This document shows, piece by piece, positions 12,931-24,388 of a DNA stretch of 64,000 bases (within the stretch, counting starts at the first letter, position 1; every line of letters starts with the position of its first letter). The stretch is from Salarias fasciatus. Taxonomy: Eukaryota; Chordata; Actinopteri; Blenniiformes; Blenniidae. The position numbers and the translations under genes were made by a program. The stretch lies in the NCBI RefSeq assembly GCF_902148845.1, contig NC_043748.1, positions 12,244,445 to 12,308,444 of the forward strand, given 5' to 3'. Below the pieces are notes generated by a model. It had not been told where the DNA came from, searched no databases, and saw nothing but the letters and a program-made list of their open reading frames with translations.

Positions 12931-12985
12931 CCCCCTCGTGGCCTCCGCTGTCAATGACAACAGGAAATTGATTACGTCATTTCGT
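12900..12985 (-). promoter_or_regulatory. Putative hmox2 promoter
   Basis: A short GC-rich, CpG-containing patch sits in otherwise AT-rich DNA, with a GC box (CCGCCCC) near 12930. A CRE-like TTACGTCA lies at 12972-12979, immediately upstream of the inferred hmox2 leader exon. Confidence 0.45.
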
Positions 12986-15020
12986 AGTCCTTAATGTAAA
13001 TCTGTAGTTCTCAGACGAGGCTCCTTCTCCTCTTCATCTTTCGTTATGTCTTAAAAAGGTTGAAAATATACCTGTTTAGAAATAAAAGCAAGCATCATTT
13101 TTGATTAAAGATAAAGCAGTGCGACATTTTATGCTATTGAATACCAAATAGTTTGAATGCATGATTTTTAAATTACAAAAACAAAACTGCCAATGCTTAA
13201 ATTCGAGTGCCCTTGATTGCTTAAATTTAAATCTATATCAGGAATTGTAAAATCTATAAATATTTTCCATCCAACATGCTTTAAACAAACTTTCATAAAA
13301 AAATTAATACAAAAAAAATGCAATATCAGTCAAATAATTCCTAAATAATTCTTTTAAAATTAAATTGCATGTACAAGTTTTATTGCAAACACAAATCGAA
13401 CTGCTTTATTACATTTAAAATGCATTACCTGTGTAGTTAAATTTTTAACAGATGCAGAATTTCTGATTGACTGTATATGGGGAATATAACAAACACATAA
13501 GAGTTTTTTTTCACATTTTCTTTCAAAATTGACATCAAAATGATGAATAAAAATTTTTCATTCTTCATATACATTTGAAAATCAATGTATTGATAACTGA
13601 ATAATTAAAAACGGTCAGGGGCCCTGACCCATATAAAATATTTGACAAATAACTTTGTCGCTTATAGGTTTTTTGTTTTATTTTTTTTATTATTTTTTTT
13701 TATTTTTTGCTTGTTTGTTTTGTTTTGTTTTTTACTTGACAAAGTTTCACACTGAATTTGGTTACATCTTTGATGGTATCTTCATGTTTTGATGTCTGTC
13801 ATGCATAAAAATCACGGGTATATCAAATATATATTCCCCTTGGGCCTCTGAAAACAGATGAGTTTCAGTTGCATCAGGTCAAGTGATTTTTGGGTGAAGT
13901 GAAATTCATTAATATGACATCAAATGTTTCCAACCGTATGATTAGCAGGGCGAGAACAGAATCTCCACAAGATGGCAATCCACTCAAATTAATGACCTGT
14001 TGTGACATTCACGCACAGTTGTAACATACAGACACATTTTCATTGTTTCTCTGAAACGGTAGAAATGATCTCTCAGAAGGTTATTCAATTAGCAAGTGGA
14101 AATTCCGTGAGAAACTGAGCAATGTACAATCTAATGTACATTTTAAAAAATTCATATTTTTCATTAAAAATCATATGAAGACCACAAGGAATTAACAATA
14201 ATTTTAAGCATGACACTTGGATTTCAAAAAGTAATACTGAAAGCTTTTTCTTTCTTTCTTTCCCATAGTAGCCTGTTTTGCCATTTTGCATCACAAAAAC
14301 TTTTTCTTTCCTGGCTGTATTTTGTGCACATGTGATTCATGTGTGCTGCTAATGAATAATGCACTAAGTAGCTGTTTATGTAAAGTATTTGATCATCAGC
14401 ATGTAATTATGAGCAGGGTTATGCTCAAAAGCCTGTTTGTATATTGTCTGTGCCTGTGTCAGTGTATGTGTGTGTGTGTGTGACAGCTAGGCCCTGTTAT
14501 TAGTCTGGCATCCATAGTGACAGTGTCAGATGCTGGGTTGGCAGGAGTACCTCCCTCCTCCCTCTGATAAAGAGCTACAGGAGGCTAGAGGGGGGAAGAG
14601 ATGAGCTAACAAGATGATTCACTGCTCACCAATTAGGCCAACAAGCTGTTATCATTACAATAAATTGCTCAGAGAACTGCGTTTGCTCCTTTGATGCATT
14701 TCAATAAAAATGAATGGGTCTGGTTTGCAGGGGAAGTGGGAAGAAATGGCTTTTAAAACCAAACAAGTAAAAAAAAACCATATATAATGGTGAAAATAAA
14801 AACACAGAACACAAACAACAAAAAATGTCAAAATGCCTATAATTTCATTTAATTTAATTCTTTTTTTTTTCTTTTGACATTTTCATGGTAAGGGATCAGT
14901 CCTAATGACTGATCCCATCATCCACCCCACCCATGGCAATGCCAGCTTACCGTCGTTGTGGCTTTGGAAAGAAACTCTGCTTTACAGTATGTCTTTGAAC
15001 GCAACATTACCTCAAAGGGT
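12986..15020. other. Intergenic, no gene seen
   Basis: AT-rich DNA between the divergent hmox2 and tedc2 genes. It contains a T-rich low-complexity run (about 13670-13735), a short (TG)n near 14461-14481 and a perfect 10-base-pair hairpin at 14892-14916. No credible exon was found on either strand. Confidence 0.7.
14892..14916. repeat. Perfect inverted repeat, 10-bp stem and 5-base loop
   Basis: Arms GGGATCAGTC and GACTGATCCC flank the loop CTAAT. Pairing is complete over ten base pairs. Function unknown. Confidence 0.9.
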
Positions 15021-15030
15021 TCTCGCGAGA
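15021..15030. promoter_or_regulatory. TCTCGCGAGA palindrome upstream of tedc2
   Basis: An exact copy of the ten-base CGCG element bound by BANP (earlier credited to ZBTB33/Kaiso) and typical of CpG-rich housekeeping promoters. It lies 367 bases before the tedc2 start codon, and a related TCTCGCGG occurs near 15211. The motif is seen; promoter use is inferred. Confidence 0.6.
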
Positions 15031-15396
15031 AGTGAAAAGTAAAATAATATTACTTTTTTTGCAGCTTGTTTATATTATGCATAATGTGCATTTATTTCAA
15101 TCAATAAACTAGTGTCATGGTTTTCAATAATCTTTCAAATATTTTAGAATTATTTAGCCGTGAGTACTTTATAGCGAGATAAATGTGACTTCCGCATCCG
15201 TCAAGTTGGATCTCGCGGGTCAGTATGAAAGACTTTTTAGGGAAATGTAAATTAGTGTTTTGTCTCAAGTTCTTTGGGAAGAGTTATTCAGTACTTCAGT
15301 TTTAAAAGTGTGTTTCCTTGCTTGCAGCTTCGAAGTCTATACTTCTTCACTTTTATTCGTTTGTTTCATTGTTGTCACGGCAGAGAGGAGAGAAGC

Positions 15397-18300
15397 ATGT
15401 CGCTCGTGTCAGCGCTCGAGCAACTCATCAAGTCTTACAAAGTCCACCAAACCGAGATTCATGACAGTATTCAACTACATAGAAAGCTGCTGCAGAGCTT
15501 GTAAGTAACTATTTTTCGTCCTATTATTAAAGATCCGTGTTGAAATTTCGCATTCTGCTTACCCCAGTCAATGCCTTTTCTCACTAAATATATTCCCACA
15601 ATCAACTTAAGTCTATACCGTATGCTATATGATCAATGATAGGAAATGTTTCTGTAATTTCTATATGTCGGTCGCAATGTATGCGTAGTAATCTATACTG
15701 ATTTTCGGATCTTCGTCATGATTGGGGCACCGGCGCTGTGGCTTAGTTGGTTAAAGCGCCTGTCTAGTAAACAGGAGATCCTGGGTTCGAATCCCAGCAG
15801 TGCCTTTTCTACAATTAAACCAGTGTCGAGGACCAAATTGGATGTCTTACAAAGACGGGGGAGATGACCAGTCTTATCAAAATACTTGTTAGATTACCTC
15901 TGCACAGAATTAATTTCTTATAAATCTGAATTTAATGATATTCTTCGAAGCCATGGCAAACTATGCAGTAGCAATCCTATGGAAGCATCACCTCTGCTGA
16001 AATATCCTTTGTTATTTGTGAAACACTTAAAACAGTCACAGAGATACAAAGTGCTGTACACAGACGTATGGAACACACTTTAAAAATAACCTAAAAACTC
16101 AATTGTCAGCATCTTGTTTAGTTTTCTTTTGCACCACACCTCTTTTATTCTATCCTTATGCTTGTGTCACATGTGAAATAATTATGCCTGCCGATGATCA
16201 TCAGCATTAAGTTTTCTTCCAACTTGATCGTGATTCTTCCGTCTATCTATCTATCTTATATTTCACAATTTCATAGTAACACATCTCTTGACACACAGGC
16301 CTCAAAACCCATTTTGGGTTCCACAGTGAACATTAATTTATCTGTATGGTATAAAATTAAATTACAAGGTATATCATTGCATTTATTACTTTATACTTTT
16401 GTAATTTAAGATTTTATTGTAGTGGTTAATTTGAGTGTGGAGTAACAGGCCTCTTTCTACAGAGAACCACATCCATTGGCAGGCTCTGAGGAATCTGAAG
16501 TAGTAGACAATGCCGAAACAGGTATGTTTGAAAAAAAAGTGAAATGTTATGCAGATACATTTATTTTATCATTTTTAACCAGTGCCATGGTTGTTATTGT
16601 TTGAATATGTTAGTCTAAATTGTACGCGTATTCCAAGAGCTTCAGCCTGTGTGTGAGTTCACTTTTGTAAAGCAGGTAACACTAACACATCCAAATGTAC
16701 ACCTTCAATGAATAAAACACAAATAGTAGAATCTGCTAACCGTGTGCTTCTGATTTCAGGTGCTGCTGCCTCACCGGGGGAAAGGGAGGATATTGAACTG
16801 CTAGAACGAGCATTGGAGACAGCCCTTCGAGTCCGTTCGAGCTCAGAGCCTTCTAAAAAACACCCTGTGAAAAGCAAACTATATGGATCTTCAGGGGAGC
16901 CAGGCATTGCTATTAGCTCTCCCATGGATGCCCCGCAATCATCTGCGTCATGTAAAGAGAGTCATGCAACTGTCAAATTAACCTCTAAATCTGGCAGCCA
17001 TGCTAGAAAAGTCCACAGAAAGGCTGGATCGTCAGTGTGTTCCTCTCTGGTATCAAGACCTGCAAACAGCAACTGCCATAAACAGCCGAAACCTACAACT
17101 AACAAGAAGATGATCCAAAAGCATCCCGTTTCATCTGTCAGGGTTTTGAACCACAAGGATGGATCAGGGTTCGGCTCTGCCGTTCACATGTCAACGTTGC
17201 CCGACAAGACTGTTAAAAAGGACGTGCCGAGTGCCAGCGAGCTGGGAAAAACTGCATCTGTCGCCACACCTTTTTCAAATACGGTGGTGGCTTCTTCACA
17301 GGCGGATGAGTCTAGAGCAGGCAGTGTGCATCAGCAGATTGGGTATGTTTTACACTGCGGGACCATGAAACTCAAAACAACCACTTATTGGAAAAGGTGA
17401 GAAATGTTTCCCCTTCCCGTGTTTCTCTTTGCTTCACAGAAGGGCGTCCTCTGATCAGGCAACTAAGTGGCAATCTTTAAGAAACAAGCAAAACAGGTAA
17501 TTACAGTCTGTCAGTGATGAGTCCTGATTTCACGGTGTGTGTTTGGGTGCTAAGTTTCCAACTGTGTTTAGACTGTGGGACAAAGTCATTGCCCTGCAGA
17601 GGAAACCTGTTCCTGGGAGGAGTCGCTTCATGGAGAGAATGAGAGCTACGGTATCCTTCCTTTTTTTTTAAGTGAAGACAGCTAAATGGTTTCAAAGAGG
17701 CATTTCACATTTTATTTAATGTTGGTCCTGTAATTATCAGCAAGTCTGTTTCTGTGTAGATTAGACTGATACTCTTTCATTTGACTTACTAGCCTCTAGC
17801 CAGTGTGTAGACCTTGACCTTGCTGTCCTGCCCCCTGTAGTTTCCCAAAGATTGGCCATGTGGCAGCCCCGATCAGACCAGAGCTGTGGTGGACAGACTG
17901 ACTCACAGAGGACATGACCTCCTGCTGCTCCGTCTAGCAAAGGAGGCTCCTGAGGAAGAGACCTCGGAGTCAGACAAAGCGCTGGGTGAGCAGCCTGGAC
18001 AGAATTACACATGCAGAATTAGAAAGAATTAGAAATGGGAGATCAGGAACAGTGAAGTAGGCCAATGACACAAGTGCGGTGAATGCGAAAACGGCAATAT
18101 GGGAAAGAAACTATACAGACAATTGGCAGGAAATAACTTTGAAAGGGATTTTACAGCACTGATGGGTACGTCAGTGTCAAGCATATCCTCTGCCAATAAT
18201 GGCCTGGATCCAGGACTGCCGAAGTTGCGTAGCAGTAGCAATCGTAACACAAACTATCTAAATATTAACTACACTGTTGTCGCATTATATAGCACAACCT

Positions 18301-20126
18301 GCACTTGCATGCAATTTCCCTCTTTGTAATCTTAGATTCATCTCAACTGTGTACAGGTCATAAAGATAACAGCTCTGATTCAAGTTGGACAATCGAAGAG
18401 TTGATGCTGACAGCAGAGGAGCTCCAGAAATCTGCACATAAAGTGAAACAAGGTCAGGATTTTTCAAGTTTACCTGTATGTTTGATCTGTGGTGAGAAAT
18501 GAGCAACACAGCTACACAGCTAAAGTGCTGGAGAAGATAAAACACAAAAACCAGCAGGTGTTGCTGCAGAGACCAGAGAAAGAACACAACACTCGCTCGT
18601 GACGTATCGGAGGAACCACCGTGTTCACCCCTAATTCAGAATTTACATCATTTATGGGGATTTATTAACTGTCCAGCCCATGAGGGGCAGCTGTCGGTCT
18701 TCCTGTCCAGCATGGACTACCCAGTGCTTCTTGTGACTTTAGTCTCTGTGTTTACAGCAGTTCTTTGGACTGAAGAGTAACATTTTCTGACATTTTCGAA
18801 GATAAAAACTGAAAAAGTTCACTGCACCGAGGTGCAAAACTTACCTGTTACCTATTTGAAATCTCATTTTCTACTCTTCTAAAACATTGGGTCGTACTCA
18901 TCAACACCAGGCGATCCGCAAGAAAAACAAATGAATAAATACAGTTTAATACAGGCCCAAGCCTCCTGTCAAACAGCATGTTGGCAGATGATTCATGACC
19001 TGCGCTCTGTCTCCGGTTATGCAGCCATGTCTGCACTGCAATGTATAGGCTGCCGTGTTTATTGGTTCAGTTTCCATTGGCCCTTGTGATACTGTTATAA
19101 TGAAGCTAAATGCCTAGACATTTTTTCCATTCACGCCACTCAAGTGACCCTATCACCTTCAGGGAGGGTGGTTTGTTTATGTTTACCAGTTAAAGCTCCA
19201 CTTCAGTGCACACATGCTACTAGAGAGACAGGGGAGTTTCTCGTTATTTCAAAGTCGACACGGATCCATCTGCTGTTCTGATCGTGTAATTTCAAACTAG
19301 GATCACATACCGGAGGCTTATTTTGTGTTTTCTTCAGGAATTTATCGTTTCTTGCATTTTAGCAGCTTTTGAAAAACGATTGTGACCACGGCAGTGCGCT
19401 AACGAGCTAATGCAGCGTCTCCATCTTGGCATATGGAAAATGAAAACAGAGCCGGGTGAACCCTCAGTGCCAGATCAGTACTTTCCTTGGCCTCCGCAGA
19501 CACCCCTCTCTGTGACAGTGGGGTTTTAAAGCTGTCCCTCCTGACATGGCTGGGCAAGGATCTAGCTATTTAAAGATGAGGCAACAGAGCAGAAAAACGT
19601 TTTAGGGTACGGTTGCTCGCGCTCTAAAAATAAACGTATTTTCCGTCAGAGTGGAAAGCATGGGATCGATGGAGGCCAGAGGGAGGCTGTCTTTGCACCA
19701 CCGGGGCAGATGGTGTGTGGGGAGATGGGATAGCTGCACCCCTGCCCCTGACTATCACCTACACAGCAGCGGAAGAGCTCCAAGAGCTGGAGAGGCTGCG
19801 CATGAGGGCGGCGCTGCTGCAGCAGGAGATTCACCTTGAAGAGGTAGATGAAGCGCCAGATAAATCCAACTGTATTGATTATCTTAGTCCGTGATCTGTT
19901 AATTGGTCACTAACTTTTCATCAACTAATTATACCTCTCATGTCTTTCTCCCTGGCTCTTTTCTGCTGTCTGACAGGCTCTGTTGGACACGCTGTCCCCT
20001 CAGGTTTCTTCGATAGAGCCTGGACCTGGATGCCCCAGCGCCACTGTGCTCAGAGAGCTGTACTCGCTGCTGGGGGAAGGAGGGGAGCGCTTTCCTGCCA
20101 TTGTCCTGGACTCTGAGTCTGACTGA
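15397..20126 (+). CDS. tedc2: Tubulin epsilon and delta complex protein 2
   Basis: TEDC2 works with TEDC1 and delta- and epsilon-tubulin to stabilise centriole triplet microtubules. Nine coding exons: 15397-15500, 16463-16521, 16760-17342, 17440-17496, 17572-17650, 17841-17985, 18357-18452, 19650-19843, 19977-20126. Total 1467 bases, 488 residues; human is about 433. The N-terminus (MSLVSALEQLIKSYKVHQTE) and the block IELLERALETALRVR resemble human TEDC2. So does the coiled C-terminal region ERLRMRAALLQQEIHLEE, followed by a final exon resembling the human end (SLLGEGGERFPAIVLD). The middle, mostly the 583-base exon 3, is Ser/Lys-rich and looks disordered. Exons 7 and 8 have alternative in-frame acceptors. 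The start codon has A at -3; a longer upstream frame was not preferred. Homology is moderate outside the conserved blocks. Confidence 0.88.
15732..15805 (+). tRNA. tRNA-Thr (anticodon AGT)
   Basis: A full cloverleaf of 74 bases. Acceptor arm GGCGCTG pairs with CAGTGCC (one G-U), D stem GCTT with AAGC, anticodon stem CCTGT with ACAGG, and T stem CTGGG with CCCAG. The loop CTAGTAA gives anticodon AGT at 15766-15768. The internal A box (TGGCTTAGTTGG) and B box (GGTTCGAATCC) are perfect, and a short T run follows for Pol III termination. There is no encoded CCA, as expected in eukaryotes. It lies in the sense direction within tedc2 intron 1. Confidence 0.97.
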
Positions 20127-20413
20127 CTGCTGAGCAGGTCGCACTGAGTCTCAGTTATTAAGCACAGCTACAGGCGTGAATACTTGCAGTCACATTCCTT
20201 TGACTCAGTCACTGAATTTAAACATGAAGTTTTACAAATATTATAAATATTGACGACAGGGTGCCCACCAGTTGTCGCACTTTATATCAAAAATACCTGT
20301 AAATGCAAGTATCTATTGTTGTATATCTCTGTTTGGTTCTTCTTTCAGCAAATATTGCACAGGGTAAGGTCCTACAACTTCAGAGAGTAGCTCGGCATTG
20401 ATAATGACTGATT

Positions 20414-20419
20414 AATAAA
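20414..20419 (+). terminator. Polyadenylation signal AATAAA, tedc2
   Basis: A canonical hexamer 288 bases after the tedc2 stop codon, giving a short 3' UTR. Confidence 0.75.
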
Positions 20420-20429
20420 CATTGGTATC

Positions 20430-23400
20430 TAATGCTGCTAATGCTGTTTCAATATGAATCAATGCCACAGATCATGTGTAGCCAGCAGAGGGCGCTCCAC
20501 TCACAGAAACAATTGCAGAGGGGTGACGCTGGTTCACCACTTTTGAAGGTATTAATGTATTTCAATAACTCAATATATTGTGAATTGGAGATCTTCCGTG
20601 AACTAGAATAACACAAGCGAGTTTTCATATTATACAAATAGGTCATGCGTATGTGTTTCATGTGTGATCACCTGTTGATCTTTGATGGATTAAGCAAGAA
20701 AAATGTTATGGCTTATTCTAGTTTTTTCCAGTCACTCAAAACAACACAGAATTTATGACTTTTTTTTTTTTTTTTTAATCTTCCAGTTTACTTCCAATCA
20801 GTTTCTCAGAATCAAGGTAATTTATTGAACTATTTTCATTTTGAGCCATAAAAGAAAGCCTATGAAGGCGACGTCCTCATTTAGTTTCAATCTCTTCATA
20901 TAATAATCTAATAATGCATAGGTTTTATAAAGTGCTTTTTTCATGATGCTTTAGGTTCCAGTACAGTGTAATCGCATATGGGTTCCCATACTACGTGTCA
21001 GTAATTAGATATTTGTGGGGGTTTTTTACCAGCGTCAAATGTGATGTGAGGGCGTGTGTGAGATGCAGGGGAGCGTGGAGAGGCCAAAAGGCTCATGCCC
21101 ACAGATGACGCGTGGACGGCAGGGTCTGTGCCAGACTGGGCGACAGGTGGCGCTGGGTTCACACAGCAGGACGTGGGTGTGTGAGCCCTGCTGCACCAAC
21201 CCCCATGCACACACAGAGCCGGCTGAGTCACAAAGGCGATGTGTTTGGGGGGCCTGACTCCCTGCACGCCTCAAGCTGGAAACGGCATATTTCCCCGAGG
21301 AGAGAAACATAAATAACATTTCAAAAAAGGAGAGCTCTGTTTCAGCCTCGGGTATCCTGTGGTATCTTAGCTTACAAGTGCAAGAATTTAACTGCTTCCT
21401 AAGTAAAAAACAAACACTTTACTGGCATTCGCTCAATATTCACAGTCCCTGCAACAGACGTGACCCGCCATTTGTGGATTGCAGCCGTGTCATCTCTACG
21501 GGACTGTTGCAATCTGCTACCAGGCTTCTGCTCTGCCCAGGCAAGCCTGTGTCAGTTTTACAGGCAGAGTGTGTGTGGATTTGAAAGGAGCAAAGGAAGG
21601 AGGAGGCAAGGATGCATCCTTGTGATCTCGTCAACACTGCACACAATTCTCAGTGGGAATAGTGCCTACGCAATTCAGCCTTCCTGTGACCTGCAAACAC
21701 GAGCGGCTGCCCAACGTCGGTTGTCACCAGCTCAGCTCTCCCGGTCCCAGCAGCAGGGCCCGGCCCTGCCCAGGTTACCCATGTCTCACGCCTCCATGCC
21801 ATTTTTCTCACGCCTCTGTTTGTCTCATTGTGGAAGGTCCCGGGCACTTTTTCTTTCCGTGGAAGAAGAAGCCCAGTGGAAACTAGAATTGTGCGTCAGA
21901 CACAGACTGTAGTTAATTACTATAACAGTTCTTTCTTTTTTCCACTTTTTCTTTTTTACCCTTTTCTTAATTGCCTTTCAGTGCAACACCAGAGTCCAAG
22001 TGCAAAACCACAGAAACCAAACCGTACCACGAAGAATCTACTTCTGCCCTTTTGAACATGTCCTTCCTCCTGCACCTCTCACAAGCAACATTCCTCATTT
22101 CCCGTCTTTTATTAATCACTGGCTCATCTGCATGTCTGTTGCTAACTGAACTACACCGGAGATTGTTCTATCTGAGTGATCATCAATTGGAGCACCGAAG
22201 GGTTGCTTATTTAGTTTCCTTTACTTGTCAGCCTGTCCCGGAGAGGTTTTTTTCCCCCTCACTTCCAGGTTTTTGTGTCAAGCCTAATAATGCAGTGCAG
22301 ATAGAAACAAGTTTGGCATTTATACAAGATGATCAGATATTAGGAAATTGGTTTGGTTTGATACTGGTTTTAATTATGGGGAGGGGGAATTTGTTCCCAA
22401 GAAGTCATTGTTTTATCTTTCAATATTCTAAAGGCCTGCTGTGAAGCAATTCATCCTCATAGCAATGTGGTCCCCTGCTTCAGTCTGAGTTGGATCTCTG
22501 TGTCGAGTGTGAATGCTCATCGTGTGTGTGTGTGTATGTGTGATTTGTTCGGATTGTCAGGTTTCCTCCAGGAGTCCAAATAGACACATCTGAAGCTCAT
22601 TTATGTGATTGTTTCTCCCTTTACACCTGCCTTATGATGGAGTGGCGATCTGACCAGTGTCGGCTGGGATTGGCTTCATCCTTCAAACCTTGGTGGAATA
22701 AAACAGCAGGAGATTTCACAAAACATGTATTTTTGGGGGATATGAGATTTTGAAATCATGACAAAAAAAAAAGATATGCCTTGTAAAATATCTGTGAAAC
22801 CATTTTCTGGAAGATGTTTGACAGAACTTTCAACCAGCCTCCTAAGATAATACCAAAATGCTCCCATAGTGAAACAGAGATTTAGAATTGCACATTTCTC
22901 CTTCCCTAACGTACCCTCCTCTGTTATGGAGGAGTGCGGTTGGCAGTCCTTGAAGAAGAATGCTGTCGGCATTGATTTTATTTTCATGGCAGAAAGAGTG
23001 GAGGATACCGGGGGATTAGCTACTACGAGATTGCCTTTCATTCAGAAAGAACTGGCACCACCACCAGCATGTGTGTGTGGGTGGTAAACGAGAGTTTTCA
23101 TGTGTGTTCCTCTCACGTGCAGGCAAGCTCAACGATATATTTACATTTACTCTGGGGAGGCTCTCGGTGTTTGACGTCCTCCTGGATGGTCGTCCCTTCC
23201 CTTTATGGTCGCCTGGACAGACATAAAGGGAGGATTGTGTGGGTGTTTTGAGGGATTTCTGTTTGACACGGGTGTCCATACAGCCGCTGATGCTGTGCAG
23301 CAGAATAACTGTTGCCATATAACAGCCAGTATGTGATATATTAGTCCGCGGGGATTGGGATTTCTTATATCAAGTTGAAGGTAAAGATGAAGTGTGTCTC

Positions 23401-23660
23401 GCTTTATTCTGATTTTCACTAAGCAGTGAGCTTATGTGTTCCCACAAGGGGGGGGTTTATACTGCAGAAAAACAAAGGCTGCAATTTAGAGCCAGTGATG
23501 GGGACACGAAGAAAAGAAGGAGCACTTAAATCTTCTCCCCTCCCCCTTCCTGTGCTTCGTCAACCCCTGTTCTCCCTGCTTTAGTGTTTGATGTCACCCA
23601 AAAAAGGACCAATCCTCGTGCTTGTACTTCCCAGTTTTTCATCCCTGGCCCCTCCCCTAC
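20430..23660. other. Intergenic, no gene seen
   Basis: No exon was recognised on either strand. Longer open frames here (for example 21971-22444) resemble no family I know and have no support. One copy of the dispersed repeat family lies at 22560-22690, and a CA/TG-rich patch at about 22522-22541. Confidence 0.65.
22560..22690 (+). repeat. Interspersed repeat, diverged copy A
   Basis: Reads GGTTTCCTCCAGGAGTCCAAA, then ATGATGGAGTGGCGATCTG and GGCTGGGATTGGCTTCATCC. These modules recur in the same order in a very common fish interspersed repeat whose consensus, from memory, has GTTTCCTCCCACAGTCCAAA, GATGGACTGGCGACCTG and AGCTGGGATAGGCTCCAG. An internal stretch is missing compared with the full element. 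Confidence 0.7.
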
Positions 23661-23669
23661 TCCAGATCC

Positions 23670-23678
23670 TTTAAATAT
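23670..23678 (+). promoter_or_regulatory. TATA-like element of the TMEM100-like gene
   Basis: TTTAAATAT lies after a C-rich stretch. It is about 30 bases before a plausible transcription start near 23700 and upstream of the inferred 5' leader exon. Confidence 0.45.
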
Positions 23679-23998
23679 CCCCGTCACTATGTTCTGCAGA
23701 GTGTACAATGTGCTGCCAGAGAGCCAGCAGGCAGCGTACAGAGAAACAGCCACACAGGGAGGAACAGGAGGAGAAAGTGAGTGGATTTCAGCGTTGACTT
23801 AAAAACCTTCATCTGACTCACCTCAGCCTTTCCTCTTCCAGTCATTTCTTCTGTCTCATCCAGACCTTGATCTCTTTTCTCTCTCCTTCTGCCTTGCTTT
23901 ATCGCTTTCTCTTTCTCCAGACCAGAACTGACTACAAGTGGGATCCCTGAAGCCACCACTGCCGAGCTGATCGGGATCCTTCAGCCCACACAGTCAGG

Positions 23999-24388
23999 AT
24001 GGGCTGTACAACAGGCCATCTGGCTTGTCAACCTCAATCCCAGACCAACCCGGGGCAGGAGGGTCAGTCCCTTGAGACAGGAGGTGCTAAAGTCCCCGAG
24101 GTGCTCTCCTCTCTGGAGCGTCTGTCTCAGGCTACTGGCGGCATGGAGAAGTCCTGGTACCGCTGCATCTTTCCCTTTGGAATCATTTCTTTGGTTATCG
24201 GAGCAGCAGGAACCGGGGTTACCTACACCTATAACGACCTTCCACAGACTAAAGTAGTTTCAGTCGTACTGCTAGTCATGGGAGTTTTTTTGCTGCTGAT
24301 GGCGACCGCTTGTTGGACTGTCCACAAGAAGAAGAGAAGAAAAAAGAAAGAGGCAGGCTCATTCACTTCAGAGCAGTGTCCTCTGTGA
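23999..24388 (+). CDS. TMEM100-like two-pass membrane protein
   Basis: A single-exon frame of 129 residues with strong start context (A at -3, G at +4). The core ATGGMEKSWYRCIFPFG closely matches human TMEM100 (ATGGTELSCYRCIIPFA). Two hydrophobic segments follow at about 58-78 and 88-108, joined by a short loop containing TYTYN. The tail is strongly basic (KKKRRKKK), as in TMEM100, and total length is near the 134 residues of human TMEM100. TMEM100 acts downstream of BMP/ALK1 signalling in endothelium and modulates TRPA1-TRPV1 in sensory neurons; whether this paralogue does either is unknown. A leader exon probably ends at 23774 (donor GTGAGT) and splices to an acceptor ending at 23920. The N-terminus is unlike TMEM100, so this is best read as a family member rather than the direct orthologue. 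Confidence 0.78.
   Translation: MGCTTGHLACQPQSQTNPGQEGQSLETGGAKVPEVLSSLERLSQATGGMEKSWYRCIFPFGIISLVIGAAGTGVTYTYNDLPQTKVVSVVLLVMGVFLLLMATACWTVHKKKRRKKKEAGSFTSEQCPL

Noticed and set aside
21971-22444. 157-codon open frame on the plus strand
   Set aside because: No recognisable family and no domain pattern. Chance frames of this length are expected in 64 kb, and it has no promoter or splice context.
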